Positions 35,702-45,230 of a DNA stretch of 64,000 nucleotides are shown here, one piece after another. Source of the DNA: Hoeflea_A sp965228785 (GTDB taxonomy: Bacteria; Pseudomonadota; Alphaproteobacteria; Rhizobiales; Rhizobiaceae); assembly GCA_965228785.1 (NCBI GenBank), contig CBDDIF010000001.1:2542001-2606000 (forward strand). Reading direction: 5' to 3'. Within the stretch, counting starts at the first letter, position 1; every line of letters starts with the position of its first letter. The notes beneath the pieces are model-generated. The model did no database searches. It had not been told where the DNA came from and saw only the letters and a list, made by a program, of their open reading frames with translations. The translations under genes and the position numbers were made by a program.

Positions 35702-38553
35702 CAGTGCGCCTGCGGTCCCTTTTGCTGAGCGGCGCTGTTTTGGCTGCTCTGCCCGGGCTGGCCGGTATGCCGGAAGCCCGTGCTGACGAGAAACCCCATC
35801 TGGTCACCTTCGGTCCTCGCGCACAGCAGTTCGAGGGCGATCACGACTTCAAGCAATTTATCCACATTTCGGTGCCTGAGGAATCCGGTCCGCTGTTCCT
35901 GCGCGTCTTCGACGCGGATATCGGCGGTGCCCATGACGAACCTCTGCGCGGCTTCAACACCGAAACCCGTTTCAGTCTTTACGGAGATGGTGGCGTGCCT
36001 CGCCTTTTCCGGGACGAGGAGGGTGTCGTTCAGGAAGCCATTGAGGGTGAGCCGCTTGGTGCTGTGACCTATGGCGCTGATCAGGCGGTCGACGGCCAGT
36101 GGGTGACGCTGTTTCCGCTGAATGCCGCCCAGGGAGCGGCGGAAGGTAACCGCCGCAGTTTCGTGCTTGCGGTGGAGGGCGTGTCAGGCGACGACGGGAA
36201 TGTCTTTGAGGTCGCCATCAGTCGATCTGATGCCGATAATCGAAACCCCGGCGACGTTCGGATATATTCCTACGCCCCGACCTTCCAGATTGCCGAAGAG
36301 GGCGAGAACGCCGAGCTCCGGTTCACGGTGCCTGAAGGGGCCGACTCACTGGTCATCGAGAACTTTGATACAGCCGAGGCGGCCATCTCCTATGCAGGCC
36401 AGTTTTTTTCGACGCCTTTGACGGCCTCTGAAAAGAGCAAATGGCAACGCGATCGGCTGTCATTACGACCGGGTGAGCAAGGTCGGAATGCTTCGGTCAT
36501 CGTATCTGGCGGTGCCGAGTCGCCCAACGATGCCACCGTTGTCGTCAATTTGCCCGGAGAGGCCGGAGACGCGGACCGACCGGTCGCCATCGACCTGCCT
36601 GTGCGCATCACCCAGGCGAACAAGCGGCCCTACGCTCTGTTCGAGATAAGCCAGCTGGCTTGCGGCGAAATGCTGTTCGATGCGTCTCGCTCCTTCGACA
36701 CCGATGGCGATGGCCTGTCTTATCGCTGGTATTTCGACGGCGCGGACGAGGCAAATGACGGAAATGCGGTCGTGCGGTTCTCGCGAGGCGGCAAGCACCG
36801 CGGGCGGCTGGAGTTGTTCGATTCCTCCGGTGTCGTGGCCAACGGTCGAGCCGTCGACTTTTCCTTCGACGTGAAGTTGCCACCGATCGCCGCCTTTGAA
36901 GTTCCCGGGCTGGTCGCCCAGAACGCTCCCGTCCTGTTCGACGGATCGGCCTCTCGGACGCAGCCGGCGGACGGACAGATCCAGACCTTCCAGTGGCGCT
37001 TCGGGAACGGTGCGGAGCTCTTTCAGGAGCTGGGAGGCGATGCTTTCGGACGCCCGGTCTATCAGTTTCCGGATTTTGGGACCTATTCGGTTGAATTGAC
37101 GGTCACCGACAGCGATGGTCCGTGCAATTCCGACACGGTTGCCCACATGGTGACCGTCAACGCACCGCCCGTTGCGGATGGCGGTGGCGATCGTGATGTC
37201 CTGACTGGAGAAATTTTGCAGTTCGACGGCAGTGCCTCGACGGATCCCGATGGCAGAATTGCTTCCTACTGGTGGGATTTCGGCGACGAGCGACGGGTCT
37301 TTGGTCCGACGGCGCGGCACAGCTTCCACGAACCCGGCGTCTATCAGGTTCGATTGAGTGTCCAGGACGACACAATTTTCGATACGGCCGCCGACACAGA
37401 CGTGATCACCGTTACGGTCCGCGATCCGGTCAATGAACGGCCGGTTGCGAGGGTCGGCGAAAGCCGCTTTGTTTCCATCGGGGAGACGGTGACGTTCGAC
37501 GGGTCGGCGTCCTCGGATGGCGACGGGCGGCTGCTCTTTTATCTGTGGGATTTCGGCGACGGAACCGGCGATGACCAGCCGGTGGTGCAGCATACCTATT
37601 GGGAGCCAGGCACCTACGAAGTGAATTTGACGGTCAAGGATGAACGCGAGGCGGAGAACGGTCAGTCCGTGGCGACCATGACAATCACCGTCATTCCGGC
37701 CGACAACCGGGCCCCGGTTCTCGAATTTCCGTCCCTGTTGACCACAACATTGCATGAACCGGTGCGTTTTGATGCATCAACGGCCAATGACCGGGATGGA
37801 TCGATTGTTTCCTACCAGTGGGACTTCGGCGATGGCTCCAAGGGCTCAGGGCCGGTGATCGAGCATCGATACGATGCGCCAGGCCATTACGAAGGCAGTC
37901 TCATTTTGACCGATAACGGTGTGCCGGAGCCGCAGCGGACCCGGGTTGATTTTTCGATTGTGGTCAGCGGTCGAGCCAATTCAGCACCGAAAGCAGTTGC
38001 TGGAGCGGATCTCGCCGCGACAGCTGGCGAAGAAATTGCCTTCGACGGTTCAGCCTCGACGGACTCGGATGGTTCCATTCTCTCCTATGTGTGGGATTTT
38101 GATGACGGCCACGGTGCAACCGGCGTCAAGACCCGTCACATTTATCAGTTTCCGGGACGCTATCGGGTGACGTTGAAAGTTACTGACGACGAGCCTGAGG
38201 CGCTGCGGCTTTCGGGCCAAGATTCGCTGACAGTTCAGGTCAATCCCGCGCCCAACGGGGCGCCGACGGCAGTCGCCGGTATTCTCGGGAACGACTGGAC
38301 GGTCGCTCGGGGCGAAATCGTCAGGTTCGACGGCAGCCAGTCTTCCGACCCCGACGGCAATGTCATGGCCTATGCCTGGGATTTCGGTAACGGTGGACAG
38401 TCGCCGGATGCGAAACCGGTTCACGCATTTCATGACACCGGGACATTCAATGTGCGGCTAATCGTGACCGATGACGGCGATCCGGTGCAAACCGATGAGG
38501 CGACGGTCACAATCACGGTTGTCGAAGGTAGCGATGGGAGGGCTTCCGAGTGA
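35698..38553 (+). CDS. Exported protein with seven PKD repeats
   Basis: A 951-residue protein. A signal peptide (LLLSGAVLAALPGLAGMPEA) is followed by an N-terminal domain of about 275 residues shared with the next gene product (EGDHDFKQFIHISVPE, LRVFDADIGGAHDE, DGNVFEVA). Seven PKD domains of about 90 residues follow, recognised by the WDFGDG-type motif (YRWYFDG, FQWRFGNG, WWDFGDE, LWDFGDG, YQWDFGDG, YVWDFDDG and YAWDFGNG). PKD folds are beta-sandwiches found in surface layers and large extracellular proteins. No catalytic motif or anchor is seen. The ATG overlaps the upstream stop, and the stop TGA overlaps the next GTG start. Confidence 0.9.
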   Translation: MTVRLRSLLLSGAVLAALPGLAGMPEARADEKPHLVTFGPRAQQFEGDHDFKQFIHISVPEESGPLFLRVFDADIGGAHDEPLRGFNTETRFSLYGDGGVPRLFRDEEGVVQEAIEGEPLGAVTYGADQAVDGQWVTLFPLNAAQGAAEGNRRSFVLAVEGVSGDDGNVFEVAISRSDADNRNPGDVRIYSYAPTFQIAEEGENAELRFTVPEGADSLVIENFDTAEAAISYAGQFFSTPLTASEKSKWQRDRLSLRPGEQGRNASVIVSGGAESPNDATVVVNLPGEAGDADRPVAIDLPVRITQANKRPYALFEISQLACGEMLFDASRSFDTDGDGLSYRWYFDGADEANDGNAVVRFSRGGKHRGRLELFDSSGVVANGRAVDFSFDVKLPPIAAFEVPGLVAQNAPVLFDGSASRTQPADGQIQTFQWRFGNGAELFQELGGDAFGRPVYQFPDFGTYSVELTVTDSDGPCNSDTVAHMVTVNAPPVADGGGDRDVLTGEILQFDGSASTDPDGRIASYWWDFGDERRVFGPTARHSFHEPGVYQVRLSVQDDTIFDTAADTDVITVTVRDPVNERPVARVGESRFVSIGETVTFDGSASSDGDGRLLFYLWDFGDGTGDDQPVVQHTYWEPGTYEVNLTVKDEREAENGQSVATMTITVIPADNRAPVLEFPSLLTTTLHEPVRFDASTANDRDGSIVSYQWDFGDGSKGSGPVIEHRYDAPGHYEGSLILTDNGVPEPQRTRVDFSIVVSGRANSAPKAVAGADLAATAGEEIAFDGSASTDSDGSILSYVWDFDDGHGATGVKTRHIYQFPGRYRVTLKVTDDEPEALRLSGQDSLTVQVNPAPNGAPTAVAGILGNDWTVARGEIVRFDGSQSSDPDGNVMAYAWDFGNGGQSPDAKPVHAFHDTGTFNVRLIVTDDGDPVQTDEATVTITVVEGSDGRASE

Positions 38554-41500
38554 GGCGTAGGCGGTCCAAGAGCGACATGATCACCAGCCCAGCCGCGACT
38601 CTGTGCAAGTTTGGCATGCCATTGGCTCTGCTTTCCAGTCTGTTGTTTGCAAGCCCTGCCACGTCGCAGTCTGACGAAGAAGCGGCAGGGCCTGCACCTC
38701 TGCTGGTGGTGTTCGGGCCAGCAGCACCGCAAAGCGAGGGTGACCACGACTGGCGGCAGTTCATCCGGTTTTCCGTGCCGGAGGACGCCGGTCGTTTTTT
38801 CGTGCGCGTGTTCGATCCGGATGTTGGCGGGGCCCATGACGAGTTCTTGCGCGGCTTTGGAACGGAGACCCGATTTACCCTTTATGGCGCCGATGCGACC
38901 GCGACCCTCTTTCGCGATCCCGACGGTGCGATTCAGGAAGCCGTTGAAGGCAGGTCCCTCGAAACCGTAACCTACGGCGAGTCTCCGGCAGCGGATGGTC
39001 GCTGGAATACATTGTTCGCCGCCGACGCTGCACAGGGCCGCGCGGTCGACGGACGGCGGGAGTTCGTCCTGGCGGTGGAAGGTGTTGAGGGTGCCGATGG
39101 CAACGTATTCGAAGTCGCCGTCGCCATTCCGGACGGCAGCAACGAGCCGCCGGCCGGACTGCGCCTCTACTCCTACCTGCCGACCTTTCAGGTGGCCCAG
39201 AAGGGTCAGCTCACCGAATTGCGTTTCGACATTCCCGAAGAGGCCGAGGCACTGGCAATCGAAAACTTCGATTCCGCCGGTGGTCGGGTCAACTATGACG
39301 GCGAGTTCAGGTCTGTGCCGCTTGCTGCATCAGGCAAGAGCGAGTGGGTAAGGGCCGTTGTCCCGCTGGAAGCCGAAGAACGGGGCCGAATCGGATCGGT
39401 GACTGTGGCCGAAGGCGGGGAAACGCCCAACGATGTCACCGTGTTTGTGGGATATCCAAACGGTGGCGACGACACGATTGAACATCCGATCGCGATCGAC
39501 CTTCCGGTCCGTGCATTCAACCGCAATCGCCGCCCGCTCATCGACATCAATGTCAGCCAGACGGCCTGCCACGAGATGCAGTTCGATGCATCGCAGTCGT
39601 CTGATCCAGATGGCGGCGCACTTAGCTACACTTGGCGCTTTGACACGGGCAACGGCCCATTGGAGGGCGCCAAAACACGGATTCGCTTCGACGAGACCGG
39701 CGATCATCGCGGACGGTTGGAAGTGTTCGATGATTCAGGCCGTGTCGCTGCCGGACGCGCAAGTGAATTCAACTTTTACGTCAAACCACCCCCGATCGCT
39801 CGAATCCGCGCACCGTCACTGGTTGCCCTCAATCAGGAGGTTCGGATCGATGGGACCGGCTCCACAACGTTGCCACGCCCGGCTGGGAACCGGATTACGC
39901 GATACCATTGGCGTCTGGGTGACGGAACGGAGATCGTGCAGCGCCCGGAAGACGCCGATTTCGGGGTGCCGGTTCACCGTTATGCATCTCCGGGAATCTA
40001 TACGATCGAACTGACGGTAACGGACGACGAGGGCAACCCCTGCAACGTCGATTCTACGACCCATACGATCCGCGTCAACGAGGCGCCCGTCGCCGATGCC
40101 GGCGGCGACCAGAGGCTGGCCTATGGCGAAATTCTACAACTGGACGCCGGCGCGACGACCGGAGCCGATGGTGACCCACACAGCTTTCATTGGGCCTTCG
40201 GCGATGGCAACACGGCGACCGGGGCAAGCGTCGAACATCAATTTGCCAAGGCCGGAACCTACGCGGTCACCCTCACGGTCGATGACGGAACAGGCGTTGC
40301 GAACGGTGTTTCTTCCGACCAAATCGAGGTGTTCGTTAACGCAGCGCCGATCGCCCGCGATCTGACCATACCGGAAACGCTTGTCCCTGGTGCTGCCGGG
40401 GTGTTTGACGCCACGGGTACGATCGATCCCGAAGGCGGCAATGTGGCTGTACGATGGCGTTTCGACGATGGCGTTTCGAGCGACAGTGCGGCTCTGCGCC
40501 GGTCGTTTGATAGTCCGGGTACCTATGAAGTCGCCGTCGATCTGACCGATCCGTCGGGTCTTTCCAATGCAACGACTACGGTTGTTCGTGAGATTCGCGT
40601 GGTCGAGCCCGACAACCAGACTCCCGTTGCCGACGCTGGCGCGGCGCGCCTGGCGCTGGTCGGTGAACCGGTTGTGCTTGACGCAACCAGGTCCCGCGAC
40701 CCGGACGGTTCGATCCTGACCTATCGCTGGGACTTTGGCGACGGGACCGGTTCGGACCGGGTGGTTACGACCCATGTCTATCACCAGCCTGGAACCTATA
40801 CGGTAACACTGGATGTGGTGGATGATTCCGGCAAGGAAAACGATTCCGCCAGCGATTCCTTCGAGATTGTTGTCGCCCACAAGGACAACATCTCACCGCG
40901 GGTCAGCGTCGGTCAGCACCGCGCAGCCTTCGTTAACGAGATCCTGGAGTTCGATGCAACGGGAACGCTTGATGTCGACGGCAATCTGGTCGCCATCGAA
41001 TGGGACTTTGGTGACGGAGCCCGAGCCAGCGGTTTCAAGGTGTTCCACAGCTATGCCGAGCCCGGCCTCTATCCGGTCAAGGTTCTGGTGCGCGACGATT
41101 CCGGCCGCCGCGGATCGGTGGCTACAGCGGACTTTACTGTGTCGGTGACCCATGCGCCGAACAAAGCGCCTGAAGTGGACCTGGCAAGTCTGTTGCAACT
41201 CCATACGGAGGTGCCACATCTCTTTGATGCCAGCGGGGCGGGCGACCCGGACGGGCGCATCGTCAGCTATCGCTGGGATTTCGGCGACGGTGGCACCTCG
41301 AACCGACCGGTGGTCGAGCATGTCTACAGCAGACCCGGAACTTACGAAGGTTCGCTGACGCTGACCGACAACTCCGGCCTTGAAAACGGCATTACGACTC
41401 TGCGTTTTTCGGCGATTGTGCGCGAGCGGCCGAACGAGCAGCCCATTGCGGAGGCGGGTCCGGATCGTTTTGCGGTCGTCGGGCGCCCGGTGACGTTCGA

Positions 41501-44500
41501 CGGAGGAGGATCGGCCGACCGCGACGGCAGCCTCATCCGCTACCATTGGGATTTTGGCAACGGAAAAACCGCTGTGGGTCAGCGGCGATCGATCGCCTAT
41601 TTCTCACCAGGGCGCTATGACGTCACGCTGACGGTTACCGACAATTCGGGGCAGGACAATGCCGACCATACCGACACGCTGACCGTCGTTGTTCGCGACC
41701 GCGAAAACGACACGCCGATTGCGAAGCTTGAGGACGATCGCCCGGCCGCCATCGACGAACCCGTTCCGTTCACCGCCAGTGCCAGCGGCGATGCCGACGG
41801 CAACATCATTTCCTACGAATGGGATTTTGGCGACGGCAACAAGGCTTCCGGCCGCGAAGTTGTCCATCAATATGACAAGCCCGGTGTCTATCGCACCCGG
41901 CTGATTATTCGCGACGACTCAGGCCTCGCCAACGAGGCGTCGTTTGACGAACGCGTCATCACGGTCAACGACCCGCCGGTTGCAGAAGCGGGCAAGGAAC
42001 AGCTCGTCACCGCCTCGCAGGTACTGTTCGATGCCAGCGGATCGAAGGATCCGGATGGCAAGATCATCTTGTACGCTTGGGACTTTGGCGACGGCCACAC
42101 CGGCTCCGGCCGGAAGATTACACACACCTATCGCAGCCCCGGGACCTATACGGTTCATCTGAAAGTAACCGACGATTCCGGTACGATCCGCAACGTGGCT
42201 GCAGATGCAACGCTGGTAACGGTCAATGCACTGCCCGTCGCCGATGCCGGGTTCGATCTGGTGACGTCACCCGGAGACACGGTGGTCTTCGACGGTCGCC
42301 GTTCGGTCGATCCAGACGGTGAAATCAAGCGCTTCGCTTGGAACTTTCGCGATGGAAATACCGCCGAAGGGGATGTTGTTGAACATTCATTCGAAAAGCC
42401 GGGGCTCTACGCCGTCAACCTGCAGGTTTTCGACGACACGGGTCACTCCGAGGCCACCGACTTTTCGCAGATACTGGTGACGGTCAATCATCCGCCCGTT
42501 GCTGAAGCCGGCCCGGACCTGCTGGTCGCACCTGGAGAAGTTTTCACACTTTCGGGCGCCCGCTCAACCGATGAAGACGGCGAGATCTCCGGGTGGCGTT
42601 GGGACATCCATGGCAGTGATGAGACGCTCGAAGGCCGCACTGTCGAGCACCGGTTCAACCAGCCTGGCATCTATTCGATCGGACTGACGGTTACCGACGA
42701 CAGCATTGCCTCCAACCGTACCGCACAGGATCAGCTGACTGTGCGAGTCAACCACTCACCGGTCGCGGAGGCCGGTGAAAATGTGATCAGCGGTGCGCTT
42801 CGCGTGGTGTTCGATGCTAATGCCTCGGCCGATCCGGACAATGATGGTTTGTCTTACGTCTGGAACCTGGGAGATGGTAACGTTGCGCATGGCGCGGTTG
42901 TTGAACACACCTATGAGACCGGTGGCATTTATCCCGTCAGGCTGACTGCTGACGACGGCACCGGCGTTGCCAATGCCCGCGATACTGACGCGCTGACCGT
43001 ATCGATCAACCGCCAGCCCAAGGCGGTCGCCGGGGAAAATCAACAGGCCTGTGTCGGAGACGTGTTCGTCTTCGATGCCAGCTCGTCTATCGATCCGGAC
43101 GGCGGCCTGCTGAGTTATGATTGGGATTTCGGCGACGGTGAGAAGGCAACGATCATCAACCCGACGAAGATTTTCGGAGCGGCCGGAGCCTACCGAGTCC
43201 TGCTTGACGTGACTGACGAATCCGGCCTGCCTAATGCTTCGCATCGTGACGAGATTCTGGCGACCGTACTGCCGGCGCCCGTAGCGCATGCCGGTAACGA
43301 TATGGAGATCTGCGCCGGTACGACAGTTCGGTTTGACGGAACAAAATCGACCGATGTCGACGGCGTCGTGAACCGCTATTCCTGGGATTTCGGCGATGGC
43401 CAATCCGGTGGCGGCGACCGGCCGGAACATATGTTCAGTGATGCTGGAATCTATCGGGTTACGCTCCAGATCGAGGGCGACAATCTGGGCATCTGCTCAC
43501 CGGTTTCGAGCGATGATCTGACGGTAACCGTATTGGATGCGCCAGTGGCGGTCATCACTGCGCGAAGTGCTGCCGCGATTGGCGAGGTCATCGAATTCGA
43601 CGGCCTGAAATCGACATCGAAAAGTGCCGCCATTTCGGGCTACGAATGGGACTTTGGCGACGGAATGACAGCAAAGGGCATCAAAGTCAGCCATGCTTTT
43701 GAGAAGCCGGGCGTCTACGGCGTACGGCTCCGCGCATTGGCTGATGAAGAGGCTGGCGGTTGCTCAAGCGCCGAGGTTGTTCATCTCGTTACGGTCAATG
43801 AAGCGCCCGTTGCCAAGATCGACACGAAACCTGCAGTCGAAATTCATCGTCCGCTGACGCTGTCTGCCGCAGGGTCAAGCGACTCCGACGGTGGAATTGC
43901 GGCCTATCATTGGGACTTCGGCGATGGGAACAAGTCCGACGGGATCGAGGTTTCCCACATCTGGCGCGAAGCCGGACCCTACATTGTCACCTTGACCGTT
44001 GATGACGGCAAAAGCCTGAAGAACAGCCGTCATTCGGTCAAGTTCGAAGTCGACGTCACACCTGCGCCACCGATCGAGATCGCCGTTTCACAGATGGCAT
44101 GTCCAGGTGAAGTCCTGCAATTCGACCTCGCCAACTTGCCCGACACGGTTGACCCCGAGACACCGCGCTGGGAATTCGGCGACGGCACAGGCCTCGCAGG
44201 CAAGCAAACGTCTCACGCCTATTCCCGTCCGGGCACCTATTCGGTCAGCGTCGCGACGCCCGTCGACCGCGCCGGCAACAGGCTCGTCACGCCATTTGCA
44301 AAGAATGTCACCATAAACCGTCGGCCGGTGGCGCTATTCAACGCTCCACGCAAGAGCTGTGCCGGTACGCAAGTGGCCTTCGATGCCAGCGATTCCTTCG
44401 ATGCCGACAATGGATTGAAGCATTATCACTGGGATTTCGGAGACGGAAAAACCGCTGAAGGCATGCAGGTATCGCACAGCTATGCCCAGCCCGGTATCTA

Positions 44501-44882
44501 CTGGCCGAGGCTGACGGTTACCGACGGATCTGGCTCGGTCTGCTCGACGGCAACGGAGACCGTGGATGTTCTGGTCAACGCACCGCCGGTGGCGGATGCC
44601 GGTCCGGATGTCGACCTGCTCTTCGGTGGGGCGCATGACAGTCTGGTTCTTGATGCGAGCCGCTCAAGCGATCCGGATGGAGACACGTTGATCTACTACT
44701 GGACTCTTTCCAACGGCGTTGAGGTCGATGGTGAAAGGGCCAGAGTCGAGTTCTCTGAAGCCGGTGAAGTAACGGCGTTGTTGACGGCGGCTGATCCACA
44801 TGGTCTGGATTGCAGCTTCGCGGAAGACACGGTTAAAATCAGGACGACACAGCGCGAGCGTTCGACACCGCAGACCGAGTAG
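38550..44882 (+). CDS. Giant exported protein with twenty PKD repeats
   Basis: A 2110-residue protein. The basic start (RRRRSKSD) and a hydrophobic segment (MPLALLSSLLFASPATSQ) form a signal peptide. A paralogous N-terminal domain of about 280 residues follows (EGDHDWRQFIRFSVPE, VRVFDPDVGGAHDE). I count twenty PKD domains of about 88 residues, most with a WDFGDG motif; copies 1, 4, 12, 18 and 20 are the most divergent. Cys residues recur at intervals. No membrane anchor, sortase signal, Bap-like or catalytic motif is seen at the C-terminus (ERSTPQTE). The GTG start is supported by GGGAGG eight bases upstream and overlaps the preceding stop. Confidence 0.92.
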   Translation: MRRRRSKSDMITSPAATLCKFGMPLALLSSLLFASPATSQSDEEAAGPAPLLVVFGPAAPQSEGDHDWRQFIRFSVPEDAGRFFVRVFDPDVGGAHDEFLRGFGTETRFTLYGADATATLFRDPDGAIQEAVEGRSLETVTYGESPAADGRWNTLFAADAAQGRAVDGRREFVLAVEGVEGADGNVFEVAVAIPDGSNEPPAGLRLYSYLPTFQVAQKGQLTELRFDIPEEAEALAIENFDSAGGRVNYDGEFRSVPLAASGKSEWVRAVVPLEAEERGRIGSVTVAEGGETPNDVTVFVGYPNGGDDTIEHPIAIDLPVRAFNRNRRPLIDINVSQTACHEMQFDASQSSDPDGGALSYTWRFDTGNGPLEGAKTRIRFDETGDHRGRLEVFDDSGRVAAGRASEFNFYVKPPPIARIRAPSLVALNQEVRIDGTGSTTLPRPAGNRITRYHWRLGDGTEIVQRPEDADFGVPVHRYASPGIYTIELTVTDDEGNPCNVDSTTHTIRVNEAPVADAGGDQRLAYGEILQLDAGATTGADGDPHSFHWAFGDGNTATGASVEHQFAKAGTYAVTLTVDDGTGVANGVSSDQIEVFVNAAPIARDLTIPETLVPGAAGVFDATGTIDPEGGNVAVRWRFDDGVSSDSAALRRSFDSPGTYEVAVDLTDPSGLSNATTTVVREIRVVEPDNQTPVADAGAARLALVGEPVVLDATRSRDPDGSILTYRWDFGDGTGSDRVVTTHVYHQPGTYTVTLDVVDDSGKENDSASDSFEIVVAHKDNISPRVSVGQHRAAFVNEILEFDATGTLDVDGNLVAIEWDFGDGARASGFKVFHSYAEPGLYPVKVLVRDDSGRRGSVATADFTVSVTHAPNKAPEVDLASLLQLHTEVPHLFDASGAGDPDGRIVSYRWDFGDGGTSNRPVVEHVYSRPGTYEGSLTLTDNSGLENGITTLRFSAIVRERPNEQPIAEAGPDRFAVVGRPVTFDGGGSADRDGSLIRYHWDFGNGKTAVGQRRSIAYFSPGRYDVTLTVTDNSGQDNADHTDTLTVVVRDRENDTPIAKLEDDRPAAIDEPVPFTASASGDADGNIISYEWDFGDGNKASGREVVHQYDKPGVYRTRLIIRDDSGLANEASFDERVITVNDPPVAEAGKEQLVTASQVLFDASGSKDPDGKIILYAWDFGDGHTGSGRKITHTYRSPGTYTVHLKVTDDSGTIRNVAADATLVTVNALPVADAGFDLVTSPGDTVVFDGRRSVDPDGEIKRFAWNFRDGNTAEGDVVEHSFEKPGLYAVNLQVFDDTGHSEATDFSQILVTVNHPPVAEAGPDLLVAPGEVFTLSGARSTDEDGEISGWRWDIHGSDETLEGRTVEHRFNQPGIYSIGLTVTDDSIASNRTAQDQLTVRVNHSPVAEAGENVISGALRVVFDANASADPDNDGLSYVWNLGDGNVAHGAVVEHTYETGGIYPVRLTADDGTGVANARDTDALTVSINRQPKAVAGENQQACVGDVFVFDASSSIDPDGGLLSYDWDFGDGEKATIINPTKIFGAAGAYRVLLDVTDESGLPNASHRDEILATVLPAPVAHAGNDMEICAGTTVRFDGTKSTDVDGVVNRYSWDFGDGQSGGGDRPEHMFSDAGIYRVTLQIEGDNLGICSPVSSDDLTVTVLDAPVAVITARSAAAIGEVIEFDGLKSTSKSAAISGYEWDFGDGMTAKGIKVSHAFEKPGVYGVRLRALADEEAGGCSSAEVVHLVTVNEAPVAKIDTKPAVEIHRPLTLSAAGSSDSDGGIAAYHWDFGDGNKSDGIEVSHIWREAGPYIVTLTVDDGKSLKNSRHSVKFEVDVTPAPPIEIAVSQMACPGEVLQFDLANLPDTVDPETPRWEFGDGTGLAGKQTSHAYSRPGTYSVSVATPVDRAGNRLVTPFAKNVTINRRPVALFNAPRKSCAGTQVAFDASDSFDADNGLKHYHWDFGDGKTAEGMQVSHSYAQPGIYWPRLTVTDGSGSVCSTATETVDVLVNAPPVADAGPDVDLLFGGAHDSLVLDASRSSDPDGDTLIYYWTLSNGVEVDGERARVEFSEAGEVTALLTAADPHGLDCSFAEDTVKIRTTQRERSTPQTE

Positions 44883-44905
44883 CGAGCGTCACAACGAACC
44901 AGACG

Positions 44906-45174
44906 AGAGCCTATCATGGTTAGATTGAACCATTCTGCCGAGGTGCATTTGCGTCAAGGTCGAGTTCAAAACGCAGGTCGGGCTGGTGGCCCGGCCGAGG
45001 CTTTGAGCGAAGGAATTGGCGCAAATGCGCCCGGCCCTTCGGGTTTGTGGTCGGCGGACGCCCGCAGTGTCATGGTGCTCGAGAGATGCCTCCGGCATCG
45101 CTCTGCGCTCCTTCCTCGCGGATCGCCTCGCCGACCACAAACAGAATTGCTTCAATCTAACCACGATAGGCTCT
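44906..45174. repeat. 269-bp palindromic element with terminal inverted repeats
   Basis: AGAGCCTATCATGGTTAGAT with TGAA at the left end is mirrored by TTCAATCTAACCACGATAGG with CTCT at the right end (one mismatch). The interior is also imperfectly self-complementary: both strands give short open frames starting MVRL and ending QSNHDRL. No transposase is encoded. It starts 24 bases after the 2110-residue gene's stop and ends 57 bases before the cyclase start. It fits a non-autonomous MITE or a large REP-type element. Confidence 0.8.
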
Positions 45175-45230
45175 AGGGGAACCAGGCAGGCATCGCGTGG
45201 GGGCGGCGGCTGTCAGATGAAAATTCGAAT

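Noticed and set aside
36463..37755. A 430-codon minus-strand open frame opposite the first PKD gene
   Set aside because: It is antisense to well-marked PKD repeats and has no start or domain signals of its own.
44889..45176. Short open frames on both strands starting MVRL and ending in QSNHDRL-like residues
   Set aside because: They read through the 269-bp palindrome, and their similarity reflects inverted-repeat DNA rather than protein conservation.
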